Position numbers and translations under genes: made by a program. The notes under the pieces are model-generated. The model saw nothing but the letters and a program-made list of their open reading frames with translations, was not told where the DNA came from and did no database searches. A stretch of DNA of 64,000 nt, from assembly GCF_020379485.1 (NCBI RefSeq), contig NC_063442.1:17048009-17112008 (forward strand), given 5' to 3'. The stretch is from Brassica napus (Eukaryota; Streptophyta; Magnoliopsida; Brassicales; Brassicaceae). How positions within the stretch are numbered: position 1 is the first letter of the stretch; each line of letters opens with the position of its first letter. Below, in pieces: positions 13,030 through 25,106 of the stretch.

Positions 13030-13800
13030 ATTGACGCATACGACTTCCACTGAGGTCGTCTGGTAGACTTCGAGGAAGTCGTCCATTTAGGTTAGTTTTG
13101 CAATTGATTTTTAACCTAGACGACTTACATGTAAGTCGTCCATCTTTGTTTGTTAAAAAAAAATCGAGACGACTTCCATGTAAGTCGTCTAAGGAAAATG
13201 AGTTGGTTTTGCATTTGACTAGATTGTGTCAGAAATTTGACTTTTCCTAGACGACTTACATGTAAGTCGTCCAGTAGAAAATTAAAAAAATAATATTTTG
13301 TTATACCTAGACGACTTCCATGTAAGTCGTCTCAGGTTAGTTTTGTAACTGAAAAATAAAACAAAAAAAAATATTTTTTTTCTAGATGACTTACACGGAA
13401 GTCGTCCGTCCGACGTCCAAGATGAGCAAGGTTTGACCAGAATCTCGGAATAAAATCATGAACGACTTTTGTGGAAGTCGTCTGATGGACGACTTCCGTG
13501 TAAGTCGTCTAGACCAAAATAATTTTTTTAATTTTAGTTTTCAATTCCAAAACTAAAACAAAATACTGTTTTTTTAATTTTCTACTGGACGACTTAAGTC
13601 GTTTTGGAAAAGTCAAATTTCTGACATAATCCGGTCAAATGCAAAACTAACCCGTTTACCTTAGACGACTTACATGGAAGTCTCAATTTTTCTTTTAACA
13701 AACAAAGATAGACGACTTCCATGTAAGTCATCTAGAAAAACACATTTAAATGTCAATTGCAAAATTCTCCTCTGCATTGACCAGAAGACTTCCAATATCT
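13030..13800. repeat. Long inverted repeat (arms about 380 bp) built of short palindromes
   Basis: The left arm (about 13030-13410) and right arm (about 13440-13800) are reverse complements of each other around an axis near 13425. For example TCTTTGTTTGTTAAAA (left, about 13143) pairs with TTTTAACAAACAAAGA (right, about 13693), and TTTTGCAATTGA near 13097 pairs with TCAATTGCAAAA near 13752. Within both arms, about every 50-80 bases, lies a near-palindrome of the form GACGACTTACATGTAAGTCGTC or a close variant. About ten are present. A transcript through it would fold into a long hairpin. The structure suggests a foldback-type element; no transposase or clear target duplication was seen. Confidence 0.75.
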
Positions 13801-14746
13801 GGAAAAAAAAAACTAATTTCATAGTTTCAACCAGTGAGATAACTTGTTTAGCACACAAAAGTCTTTTCCAAGCACCCATAATTTCAAACAAAAGTGACTC
13901 ACCAAGAATCGTAAGCTTCAGTGGCTCTATGAACCATAAAAATTTTAGAATCAAAATCTTAGGTTTTTTTGGATTAATATAGAGAGAAAGTAAACAGATG
14001 TTGTTTTTGGCTCACAAGAATTGAGAAAGAAAGAGTATAAATCGATTTTTAGGTGCATTAAGAGCTTCAAATTGGTTGTTCATGGTGGTTGGTGTATTGA
14101 TGGCAATGACAATATTGTGAATACTTAAGGAAGATGAGGGTGATAGAGTAAAATATGCATTTAAAAAAAAAGTGATGGTATTTTCATGAATAATCTGAAC
14201 TTTGGAGGTGAAAGAGGCAAATCAAAATTCCAAAAAAAACATGGGTTAGTTTTGTGTTTGACTTCAAGTTTTGAGTCATATTTGCAAAAAACCTATTTTT
14301 CTTTCTGAAAATAAAGAACTATCATTTCTTTCTTCAAATATAAAAGAAAATAATTAGCAAAAATAGTAATCTCAAAAATAGAAGGGGAGTCGGAGAAAAA
14401 TGTTTATAATAACATTTAGAGGCAAATACACGGTTGGGTTGAATATGTTAATTGAATGTGCTGGGATTGAATTTAGCACGTCGAATTCAAACTAGCTATG
14501 AAAAGCATCCAGGAACCATATTCAAACTATTCAGAAAATCACAATCATAAATTGTGAAAATAGTAGTGTCAAACAATGACCAAAGTGATGTCTATAACTA
14601 AAACAAAATACAAACAAAAACAATAGAGACCAACACAACAATATTTATACAGGCACACCTCTACATGACTCTTATTTCGGTCTTTTTTCACACTCTTGAG
14701 CGAAAACAAGAGAGAAAAGGCATAAACTATATGCCCGAGATTTGAT
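13801..14746. other. Intergenic spacer 3' of MSRB
   Basis: Nothing recognisable beyond AT-rich sequence. The last 100-200 bases before 14747 should hold the 3' untranslated region of the minus-strand MSRB gene. Confidence 0.5.
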
Positions 14747-15991
14747 TTACAAGGAAGGCTCTGCGGGTGTGAAATTGAGGGAAACGCTGTTGACGCAATG
14801 GCGTTCATCAGTGGGAGTAGCAAAACCTTCTCCTTTGAAAACATGACCAAGGTGTCCACCGCATGCTGCACAATTGATCTCTATTCTTCTCCCATCTTGG
14901 TCTACCTGGTAAATATATATAATGCATAACAGAGAAATTTCAGCAAAAACATTTCTAGGTGATCAATTTCATGAAAAGAGTGTTCGTGTTTGGAGAGATT
15001 CTTACGTTTCGGGTTATGGCGCCGGGGATTCCATCAAAGAATGCAGGCCAGCCACAACCTGCGTTGAACTTTGTGGTTGATTTGTAAAGAGGCGTTTTGC
15101 AACCTGCACAGCCATAAATTCCTTCTTTGTTGAAATCCACAAATTCTCCAGTTTCTGGGTATCTGAAAATCAACAAAACGCAAACCCACTATTCGTAAGC
15201 CAAAAGATTGATAAACAAAGAAAAAGGACTTTTAACTTTTCAATATCTAATTCAAATACAAGAAATTATGTAACCTTTCATTGGTCATAAAGACAGAACA
15301 CAGCCTAGCCAGACAATGCAACCAAGTTCTACATTTGACCGTTCAACGTATGCATGCATTTTAGCTAAAAGCGATTCAGAGAGATCATGATCTGCTATCA
15401 CATCCATGAAGAAGTCTTAACCTTTCATGCTAATCTAAACCAAACAGAGCAACACATAATAGGTAAAAGAGAGTCAAGGATCAATAAGCTGTCATCTCGA
15501 GTTTAAGGAGTAAAAACGATGGTCCCTTTGAAGAAGCTATATAACCTTTCATGGAAGCTACTTATTAACAAGACAGAGCAACATAGTTCTATAACAAAAG
15601 ATGGTAAAATCATTGAAGAATTTGTATAACATTTCATGGAAGCTGCTTAATAACAATTAACTGTTCTAAATCAACAGAAGAAACTTCCTCTGAAAGGTAC
15701 AAGCAGCTGTATTATAGTAGTAACAGATGCAATCCTTCAAACACATATATACTCATCAGAGAGTATAATCTTAAATGAATCATTACTATACATCCTTGCA
15801 TCCCAATCCCTAATGTTTGAAACTCGATTCAGCCATACTCGAAATAATCATCAGAAGAAGCAATGTTCAATCATAATTCAAAGAAGAAAGGCTTACTCGG
15901 TGCCTTTCAGACGGAGAATCTTAAACTGCTCCGGAGAAAGAACCGCTCGCCACTCCTCTTCTCCTTTCTGCATCGATCCCACACCCGCCAT
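14747..15991 (-). CDS. MSRB: Methionine-R-sulfoxide reductase B, cytosolic type (MSRB5/MSRB6-like)
   Basis: MSRB reduces the R form of methionine sulfoxide in proteins during oxidative stress. Exons on the minus strand are 15991-15897, 15162-15006 and 14905-14747, joining to 136 residues. The zinc-binding cysteines are C50/C53 (CAGC) and C96/C99 (CAAC). The GCGWPAFF signature sits at 67-74, and the catalytic cysteine is C121 in [11 protein letters not shown]. There is no transit peptide: [14 protein letters not shown] leads straight into the domain, so a cytosolic enzyme is expected. Intron 1 is long (734 bp). From memory Arabidopsis has a tandem cluster here (At4g04800-At4g04840, MSRB3-6 among them); only one copy is present in this window. 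It is divergent to the PPR gene with about 315 bp between starts. Confidence 0.93.
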
Positions 15992-16306
15992 GTTCACCAC
16001 GATACAAGCTTACGATTATAGAGCAAACGTAGTCCCTCATAGTTCTGTGATTTATATTAGTGGTGAAGGTGTAAAATCAGGAATTTACTTATAGATTTAC
16101 GTATGTACCCCTAATTTATAGGGGTGAAAACGTAAATTCCAATTTGTTTATCTATTTATTTATTTATATACCCCTAATTTATATAATTAATTACATTGGC
16201 ACCCCTAAGCTTCAAAACAAGTCATGAATCCCCCCTGGGGCTTTTGTCGAGAGGTTTATAAGCAAAATCCTTCGTCGTCTTCTTCTTCAATATCTCTCAC
16301 CCGAGC
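15992..16306. promoter_or_regulatory. Shared divergent promoter between MSRB and PPR gene
   Basis: The two start codons face away from each other with 315 bp between them, so both promoters lie here. The phrase ACCCCTAATTTATA occurs at about 16109-16122 and 16170-16183, with related ACCCCTAAG at 16201. A CT-rich leader precedes the PPR start. No single TATA box can be assigned with confidence. Confidence 0.5.
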
Positions 16307-19300
16307 ATGGTGGTCTCAAAAGCTAACAAACTAAGCTCAGTCTTCATTTCCCGAATCAAAAACTCCGCCCAATCTTCAATTCCATCCGCCGCCGCCACCG
16401 TCAGGAACAGAGACATCCCCGGAACTTCTCAAGCCGTCAAAGACCTCCTCAAGTCCAAAATCACTTCCTCTGGAACCGGTAAAGCTTTTTTTTTTTTCCT
16501 AATCCATACCCATCTTAATCTCCAACCCTTGTCTAATCTTCCAACATCTTTTGTGTAGAAGCGCCATTATCCGACCAAATCTCGAGTTTATTACATGGTA
16601 CGTGTCACCTCTCTTGTCCTTTTTATGACTCTTTTGGATCAATGATCTTAAAATTCAATTCACATTTTCAGTAAGCTCTTTGGAGAAGACAGACAACATA
16701 CTGAAGATTCCAAGCTTCAACGCCAAGATTCCTATTGATATCTCCTTAAGATCCAAAGAGCTCTCTCGCGAAAGGAAAGAGAGACGCGTTTACAAGAAGA
16801 ACGCTCTCTCACGCCGTTTCGCGAAGATATTCAGAGACTCTGCTCATAAGCTAGGCACCGATACCACCTTCGGCGCTTTCGACAGGGTGGCCAAAGAGAT
16901 GAGTGTGACTGAGTACAATGCCATGGTTGGAGTCTACTTTGAGCTCGCTGAGAAGAGCCATGATTTGGAGTATGCTCTTGACCACATAGGCAAGGCTTTT
17001 GAGGTTTTGAAAACCATGAGGGACCGCGGGTTTCAGATTGAGGAGAGTGTTTACGGTCCTGTTCTTGAGTACTTGATTGATATGGATATGGTTGATGAGT
17101 TTCGTAGTTTTAGAGATGTTATCAGCGAGGCGAGTCCTGGTTTGGTTGAGAGGCTTGGTTACTATGAAATGCTTCTTTGGATCCAACTTGGTGACGGAGA
17201 GAAAGTTGAGGAGCTTTGTGGTGATATTGATGGTAATGGAGACTCTTTAACATTACTACAAGGTATGAAAACAAACTTGTGTTTTGTTTTTGCTCTCTTA
17301 CTCTGAAAGTATATTATTAACCTTTCTTGATCTTTGAAAACCAGAAAGTTATTTGCTTGCACTGTGTAAGAAAGAGCAAAAGGACCATCTTCAGAGGCTC
17401 TTTGAGATCATAGACATTACAAAAGTTCGTTCATCAGACTTATTGGCAAACATATTTGGATACCTTGGCAAGTTTTCGTTGGATTCTTTTGCGAGGAAGT
17501 TCCTATGGGAACTAAGAGAAAGTGGTAAGGGAGCGTGTGTTTATGTCTCTAGCAAATCATTGTTATAGCGTGTGTAATATGTTTTTCAGTAACATTTGCA
17601 GATGAAGGAGTGAAGAACGTTTCAGATCTCATCTCTATCTACTCTACATGCACCCCAAATCTGACGGTAAAGGGGACTTATCATGCATATTACTGGGAGA
17701 TCAGTGTTTTATAGCCTTTGTTTAGTTAACCAATGCCATCTAATTGTCTACGATTAAAGGTTGAGGATACCATCTTGAAGTTCAACAAGATGCATGAAGA
17801 ACTCGATGTTATGCCTTCTTCTACATCGTATGAAAAGCTTGTTAAGTATAGCTGTGACTCGAATGAGGTATTCTTTATTCTTGCCTTTTTTACTTCTGGT
17901 ACTCTCCCTAATGGTTATTCCCTCCTTGCCATAGGTGGTCACTGCGCTTGATGTAGTTGAAAAAATGGGTGAAGCAGGTGTGACAATAACCGCAGATATT
18001 CTACATTCATTGCTACATGCCATTGATGAAGTTCTTGAGTTTAACTTGGTATGCCCTCTCATTTGGCTTGAATCTATATACGGCAAGCTACTAAGAGAGA
18101 ATAGGTTAGCTAAAACGGCGGTTCATTGATTGCTATTGATACTTTAGAGATCACCATAATCATCTTCCTCATACTTTAACTATTTCAGGTGCGAAGAATC
18201 CATTCAATTATGTGCACAAAGAGTGTGAAACCAAGTAGTGAGAACTTCCGGAGCATGATACGTCTGTGCACTAGAATCAGAGATGTAACTTTCTTTCTAC
18301 TTATTTCATCTTTGAGTATATCCTCAAACTTTATATTACAAATGTGGAGATGGTTGTGTTGTCTCTTAGAGTTTCTGCTTTGTTTATCTCTAAACGTAAG
18401 TTTTGATCTAAATCTGATGGTGTTATGTGCAGTTTGAAGGTGCGTATAATATGCTTGGTAATTTGAAGAACTTCAATCTGGAACCAAACTCTAGCATGTT
18501 CAATTGTATATTGTCTGGATACTTCCGTGAGGTAAACTGACCTGTTTTTGAGCTCCTAATGTCTCTTAAAACATTCTCAGCTTATGCTTTCTGTATGTTT
18601 TTGAAGAAAAACGTGTGCAGTGCTTTAATGGTCGTCAAGCAAATGAAAGAAGCTGGCGTTAAACCTGATTCCATAACTTATGGCTATCTAATAAACAACT
18701 GTAATCGAGAAGACACAATTACTAAGGTACAATTCAGATCTTTTCTCTTAACTTGGTGCTGTGTAAACTCCACTACATAAGCTTTACTCTCTCTATCTCT
18801 ATGTTGTGAATGAGATTTTTATATATATATGTGTGGTTTATTAGTACTACAACGAGATGAAGCAAGCAGGAGTTCAAGCTACTAAGCGAATATACATGTC
18901 CCTAATAGATGCATATGCAGCATCTGGCCAGTTTGAAAAGGCAAAACAGGTAAGCACACAAGTACTCATTGTGTCTGTAAGATCTTGAACGCAGAGTTTC
19001 TTTTAGCAATTAGAGTAAGAGTTCAAATTTTATTCTACCTTAGGTGCTCTTGGACCCTGATGTTCCGGCTAGATACCAGAATGAGCTGAAAAGTGAGCTT
19101 ATATCAGCTCTTGCATCACATGGAAAAAGGGCAGATGCATTGATTCTATATGAAGAAATGAAGGAAACCAAATGTCAAGTAGACCCAAAATCGATTATAT
19201 CCCTTATTGTAAGTATTACACTTTCATATATCATATATTGACTGATTGATATTCAGTGGTATGATCATCATATCTGTAGGAATACAGTGATTCAAATGGA

Positions 19301-20271
19301 GATTTGAATACGTTGGTTCAATTGGCTGATGACCTGCAAGATGATCATAGTTGGATAGATGGTTTCTTCAGAATGATCATGTTCGCTGTCCGCAATAGAA
19401 AGTCGAGGTACAGTATAATTAGTTACTACTGTTTACCACATTGCTAAATGTCTGATTCTTGATTTATTTCTCTTTGTGTTTGTTATAGCAATGTTCTTGA
19501 TTTGCTGAAGCGGAACGAGGTTAGATTGTCCAAGAAAGATATCCATGTGGAGTATCATTTCGACGAGGTTTGATTCTGTTTCTCTCCTTGGGTGTCTGGA
19601 AAATGTGTTCATGTAGTCATCTAAGATAACGTGGAGTGTCTCTAGTTATGTGCAACGTTCACATTCCATGCTTGAATAATGTTCAAGCTGGAGACTGTAG
19701 CTAGTAGCTACCTTAGTAGCTACCTTCTCTTTTACTGTACTTTTGTCTTCAGTACTTTAAGCCCCTCATTGGTTTTCTGTTTTGGATCAGGTATTTTGGG
19801 CAATCGCAGAGACAGAGCCAGCCGACGTGAAGCTGGGTATGGATTTGTTAAGATACATAAAAGAGGAGCTTGGGTTTGTTCCTTCAAGAAAAAGTTTGGA
19901 TTTTCTCTTACATGCTTGTGTTAATGCCAAGGACATGAAAAACGGTTTACTGGTGTGGAAAGAGTACCAATCTGCAGCACTTCCTTGCAACGTCCTTAGC
20001 TTTCTTAGGCAAGCCACAAACTTAGCAAATTATTTAAAAGAATGCAGTTGATTAGATCCTTTGTTCATTTGTTATGGTTTATGGCTTTGGCAGGATGTAT
20101 CAGGTTCTACTGGCTGCAGGGGATTTGGAAGGTGCCAAGACATTGGTAACAAAAATTTCAAAAGAAGACAAAGATGTACAACATATCATTGAAGAAAGCC
20201 AGATTGTATATTCTCAGACACCAGAAAAGAAGAAACCAAAAAAGAAAAGGATTGTCTTCCCAACAAAATAG
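16307..20271 (+). CDS. Pentatricopeptide repeat (PPR) protein, At4g04790-like
   Basis: Sixteen exons join in frame to 818 residues: 16307-16478, 16559-16597, 16672-17262, 17345-17524, 17602-17666, 17760-17867, 17935-18048, 18189-18284, 18433-18531, 18607-18726, 18845-18949, 19044-19208, 19280-19407, 19489-19567, 19791-20008 and 20094-20271. PPR units are visible, e.g. ALMVVKQMKEAGVKPDSITY followed by GYLINNC, and ALILYEEMKETKCQVDP. Most plant PPR proteins act on organellar RNA, and the arginine- and serine-containing N-terminus would suit organelle import. Two points are unusual. First, the gene is intron-rich whereas most plant PPR genes are nearly intronless. Second, the last intron uses a GC donor (AG|GCAAGC at 20009). 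The exon 10 acceptor at 18606 is the least certain. The C-terminus is lysine-rich (KKPKKKRIVF). It is convergent with MED21, 310 bp apart. Confidence 0.88.
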
Positions 20272-20580
20272 GAAAGTAGTATTGGCTGGTTTCCACACAC
20301 TTTGGTGTGATTTTGTACAGAAGAGGGACTCATACTCCATTCTAAAGCACACAAGATTGGTAGGCTCTGCACAAGTCTTGACAGTTGAAAAGAAAACGGA
20401 GTAATAATATAGTTATTTGTTTTGTTGTTGTTAGCTAAGGAACATTCTTATAATTGCTTCTGCAACAATTTTTTTGATGAACCAAATCACAACTTCTCTT
20501 ACTTCTGAACCTAAAACATTCTTGTCGCTGAACCAAACCATATAATTTCTGAATCAGTTTGAAACACAAGATTAATCCTT

Positions 20581-21652
20581 TCACTCGGGTTTCTTCATGT
20601 TCAGGCAATTATCTGCTGCTTGTCCAAATAGCTCTTGGACTTGCTTTAGCTCCTTCTCTGTCAAGAAACAAGGCTAACACACTTTAGACCAGCTCAATGT
20701 ACGAAGCATTTTGCAAAACAAATTGGAGGAAAACGAAAAATGGAAAACTGAAACCACTGAAGAGAATCTCCCTGCAATGGTAAATAACAACTAATCCTAG
20801 AGTGTTGTAGCAAGAAAGCATACACATTGAACATGGATCTGCTCCATTTTAAGAGCAAAGTTGTCCAGAAAAAGTTGTTACCTGCAGCCTCTAATTGCTT
20901 TTGGAGTTCTTGGCCAATAACATCGTTCTCCACCTGAAAAAAAAACACAGTAGAGAAGGAAACAGGCAAAGCCGTTAGTCTAATATAAATACATGATTCA
21001 AGGAATTGTGGAAACAAGATAAGTAACTTGTTTAACCTGGAGTTCTGCGATTCTTTTGAGCTGAGCTTCTTCACCTCCTTCAGATAAGGGAAGCGCCGCA
21101 ACCAAAGCATCAAACTTCACACAAAACAAGTACCAAAGGAATCAGGATAGAAATCAGATCAGTATCAAATTCCAAGTGTTAGTTTCCGGCACCAAGCAAG
21201 ACATTATCCATCATGCAGATGAACTAAATTCATATCATATTCGAAACTAATGAGCTAAAGATGACCAAGTTACTAGATTCTACATTGCTTCACCGCTGCC
21301 ATATAGCAAAGGCCATCTTAACTTTGCTATTTCTCTGATGAACTCCATATAAACTTAGCAGTAGAGAAGGATACGGGTAAAAAATTGAAGAGAGAAAAAA
21401 ACAAACCTGTTTAGCAGCCTTGACTAAATCGGCACTGAGCTGCTTAGGTTGCTCAGGAAAAGCTGCGGTAGCATCACCATCAGTAGCCGTAGTTGTAGCA
21501 GCAGCAACAGCAGCAGCGGCTGGGGCTGGTGGTTCAGGGTAGTTAGGAGAAAGCTGAACCGGAGGTGCATCTCTTTGGAGTGTCCCAAAAGCATTGAAAG
21601 TGATTGCAGCTATGGAGTTCACTTGTTCTTGCAACTGTGATATTATATCCAT
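20581..21652 (-). CDS. MED21: Mediator complex subunit 21 (MED21/SRB7)
   Basis: MED21 is a middle-module subunit of Mediator, which links transcription factors to RNA polymerase II. Exons on the minus strand are 21652-21407, 21114-21037, 20933-20882 and 20657-20581, giving 150 residues. The N-terminus MDIISQLQEQVNSIAAITFN and the block RDAPPVQLSPNYPEPP are strongly family-like. The C-terminal half, starting near FDALVAALP, is a predicted coiled coil with heptad leucines that pairs with MED7 in known structures. An alanine/threonine-rich linker at residues 43-64 makes it about 10 residues longer than the about 139 recalled for Arabidopsis. The leader (to about 21950) probably contains an intron; its borders were not fixed. 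Confidence 0.95.
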
Positions 21653-22187
21653 CTTCTTCTAAAACCTTAAAGCATACATTCACACAAAGTAAGATGTTAC
21701 TTTCAGATTGGTACTCGATCTATTAATCAAGATTCTAAATTTCAATCTTTACTTGCGTATTGCGAAATCCCAGTAGAAAATTTGGAAATTAATCCATTTA
21801 AGACAATAACATAAACAAAGTCCAAACTATTTGAGTTTCAGCTAATCTCAATAACCTTGTAGAGTTCATTCATCACATTAGAGAGGAAGCGATCTACTGA
21901 TTCTCCGACGAGGTTGACGGAGTAGAGGATTCAAGGAAGAGACTTACCCGTCGACGGGAGTTTTCTCCGGCTAAGCAGAAGTCGACGACAGAAGATCGCC
22001 GTGACTGGCCGGCCACTGGCGTTTTGATATTTTGTCTGGTTTATTCTGCCTTCTGGATTTTATTACTTCACACGGGCTTTAACTGGGCCCTTATGTCTTC
22101 ATAGTTAAACAATTCCTGTGTTTTTATGACCATCATTTGTGATAAATAAATAAAATGCTTTTTGTTTCCGAGATTTACGATCAAATA

Positions 22188-22452
22188 CTCCATCTGTTTC
22201 GTATCAAATGTTGTTTTAGCTTTGATTTTGTTTCATTAAAACTGTCATTTTAATCTCCGATGCATATTTTGAACAAGTTTTCCAATTTTTATTCTTATTT
22301 TTAATTCATAAATTAATAAAACCAAACAAAAAATTACATTAAATTAGGATTTTTTTAGCAACCATTAAATTAGGATAAAACCAGAAAATTTAATAATTTT
22401 CTCGATTCATGTGGAAAAACTTTAAACGATAATTAATATAAAACGAAAAGAG
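22188..22452. mobile_element. Stowaway-like MITE, degenerate
   Basis: The ends are CTCCATCTGTTTCG on the left and CGAAAAGAG on the right (reverse complement CTCTTTTCG), a worn version of the CTCCCTCCGT Stowaway terminus. It is flanked by TA on both sides (22186-22187 and 22453-22454), the expected target duplication. It is noncoding, 265 bp, and AT-rich, and itself contains a tiny insertion at 22351. Confidence 0.55.
22337..22376. repeat. Tiny T-run insertion with 14-bp flanking duplication
   Basis: CATTAAATTAGGAT occurs at 22337-22350 and again at 22363-22376. The 12 bases between (TTTTTTAGCAAC) begin with a T run. On the minus strand the insert reads GTTGCTAAAAAA, an A-tailed fragment next to its target duplication. 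Confidence 0.75.
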
Positions 22453-22539
22453 TATGTTCGAAACGAGAAGTAAAATAATATGATGTCGGATAAACTTACA
22501 CAAAATATTTATCTGATTAATCTTATAAGATTTTGCTAG

Positions 22540-23285
22540 AGGTAGGCACTTCGGTTATTTTATCGGTCAGTTTGAGTTCAGTTTAGTTTAGTTAATTCGA
22601 TTCTAGAATTTTTCCAACTGAAGTAAACCATAATTAGTTTGGTTTGGATAGGTTTCAGTTCGGTTTAATCGGATTTCCTTAATTTAATTCTTTTAGGAGA
22701 CATCATATTTTAAAACATATGGTCATGAAATCATCATATTGGTGAATATGAAAAAAAATGTAAAACTACATCTAATATAATATTTAAAATAAAAACTTTT
22801 AAACACACACAAAAAGTTTATAAGAACATAATCAAATCAAAATTAACTAAAGTAAATAGAAAATTAAAAATAATCATTATGCTTCTTAAAAATAAGCTAT
22901 GTAAATTAAATCTAATATAAAACTGAAAAAAAAAACCTTAAAAATCACAAAAAAATTATAAGAACACAATCAAACTAAAGTTAACTAAATTAAATAGAAA
23001 CCTAAAAACCCAACATTGTTAATAAAGTTAATAGTGACTTTAGTGTTAGGATTTTAGAATTTTTTTATATTGCTAGTATGTTTTAATTCAAATAATAACA
23101 AAAAGATATTGGCTTCTCGGTTCGGTTTAGCTCGGTTTGGTTCAGATCGGTTTTGGTTTGGATGTTTTGGGTTGGAAAAATCTTAAACCAAACTATTTGA
23201 TGAAAGACTTTAGTTTGGTTTGGATCAATTTCAGTTCGGTTGGTTTAATTTTATAGGTTCAGTTTGTTTTTTTTACCCGCCGACA
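22540..23285. repeat. Degenerate GGTTTGG/CGGTTCGG-rich repeat
   Basis: Both ends (about 22550-22680 and 23105-23270) are rich in variants of TTCGGTTT and GGTTTGG, separated by an AT-rich core. This pattern recurs in the window near 23.7, 24.2, 43.3, 45.5 and 55.5-56.0 kb. No coding frame was recognised. It is probably a decayed transposon family with simple-repeat termini. Confidence 0.45.
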
Positions 23286-24296
23286 GATTTTGATTTTTTG
23301 GAGTTTTCTTTTTATTTGTTTCCTACATACTATATACAAAGTAAAATATAGTATTTGATTTTGCGATTGTATTTTTATTTGTTAACCTATATTTTTCAAA
23401 TACTAAATGATTTTTAATGTAAAGTATAAAATAAAATCCCTCTATACATTAAAAGAGAAGTCACTTTAGTGATTTCTGCTGAGGTGGCATTCATATAAAG
23501 TTTCTCAGGAAAAACGTTATAATTCTATTGGCTGGTTTTTTTGAATTTTTATTTATTTATTTTAATCAATCGCTTATGTAGACAAGCCCAAAACTATTGT
23601 CGATTTCGTTAAGCCCATATATAGCTAGGGGATAATAATTATCGATTTAGTTTAGCCTTGAGTACCCGTTCGGGTTCGGATCCGGTATTTCAGATTTTCG
23701 GGTATTTCGATATAGAGGTGTAGAACCCGTTCGGGTATTTCTGTACTTCGGGACGGGTTCGGGTATTTTTAGTTCGGATTCGTTTATTTCGGATCTGGTT
23801 CAGATATTTAGATTTTTTTTTAAAAAATACAATTTTTATTTCTCAAGTTTCTTATATTTAAAAATATAACTTTCAGTTAACTAATTTTTTATTTTTAATA
23901 GATTGAATAGTTAATATATTTGGACATAACATTTTAAAACTAAAAAGGCATTAATTTAGTTATTTTTTTTAAATTTCGGATGTAACTTTTTGTTAATTTT
24001 TTAAATAAAAAACTTGACATGCATTTTAATTGAGTAGCAAATCATTTTTTTCGTAATTGTATGTATATCATATGAACTTAAAGTATGTGTAGTATCAATA
24101 TAAATATTTTATATAAAATGAGAGATGTAAACTAAAAATATAAGGTTAATTATATCTATTCGGGTTCGGGTATCCAATCTCTCCTTATTCAATACCCATT
24201 TGGGTATTTTGCTACTTCGATTCGGATTTCAGTTCGGGTTTTTCGGATCGGGTTCGGGTGCCACTTCGGATATCGGGTAAAGTGTCCACCCCTACT

Positions 24297-24720
24297 AATT
24301 AGGTTGTTTGTTTTTAATAACTTACCTTTCTAATACGGATTACTTGCGCAAGTTGAAATCATTAAATATGCAAATAACTTATTGACAAAATTTGTTTTTA
24401 ATAACTTACCTTTCTAATATAGATTACTTGCGCAAGTTGAAATCATTAAATATGCAAATCACTTATTCACAATATGGATTACTTGCGCAAGTTGAAATCA
24501 TTAAATTTTATCGATTTAGTTTACCGTTGGGCAAAATTTAGAATTAAGACAAATATTAAAAACTTTACTTATTATTCAAACGGTAAACTTGCGCATGTTG
24601 AGCGCATGTTGATATCATATTTATTATATTGCTTACAAAATATTTTAATGTTTCTAATTAGGTTGTTTGTTTTTAATAACTTACCTTTCTAATATGGATT
24701 ACTTGCGCAAGTTAAAATCA
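24297..24720. repeat. Short tandem array containing TTGCGCAAG palindrome
   Basis: The phrase GGATTACTTGCGCAAGTTGA (or a one-base variant) occurs four times, near 24340, 24422, 24475 and 24696. Most copies are preceded by AATAACTTACCTTTCTAATA. The TTGCGCAAG core is palindromic. Related words (ACTTGCGCATGTTGAGCGCA) occur near 24590. It lies inside the large Helitron. Confidence 0.7.
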
Positions 24721-25106
24721 TATCATATACAAATCATTTTTTGACAATACACATTTAATATCTTTCTTTAAACGATTTTATTATTTACTGTGCAAAATAT
24801 TAAAATCATTAATATGAGAATAAATCGACTGTATATATATAGGAGACACCTAAGGTCTTAAAATACAAACATTCTCTTTTCATTCTTTAAAGTATTATTC
24901 ACAAATCTCTCCTCTCATACTATTAAAATATTACGACAATGTTGCTTGTGTGCTAAGAAAAATGTGTTTAGACGTAAAGGCTCCTCATCTTTAGAACCTT
25001 GAACTCAACTCTTTGTGTCTTGTCTCCAAAAAGCATGTCTGGTCTATCTTTTCCATGTGTTGAATACTGGTAACGACAATATGATCTTCATTTTTTTTAT
25101 ATGTAG

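Noticed and set aside
13030..13800. Regularly spaced palindromic repeats, considered as a CRISPR array
   Set aside because: The host is a plant, spacing is irregular, repeat units vary, and the whole array is mirrored about a centre. It is better read as a foldback-type repeat.
13670..13982. Overlapping open frames of about 100 residues on both strands
   Set aside because: They fall on the inverted-repeat region and mirror one another, as palindromic sequence will. No protein family is suggested.
16851..17186. 111-residue open frame antisense to PPR exon 3
   Set aside because: Complement of a conserved coding exon with no recognisable domain or splice context.
24474..24692. 72-residue open frame in the Helitron short array
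   Set aside because: It runs through the tandem repeat and AT-rich sequence and is not shared between repeat units.
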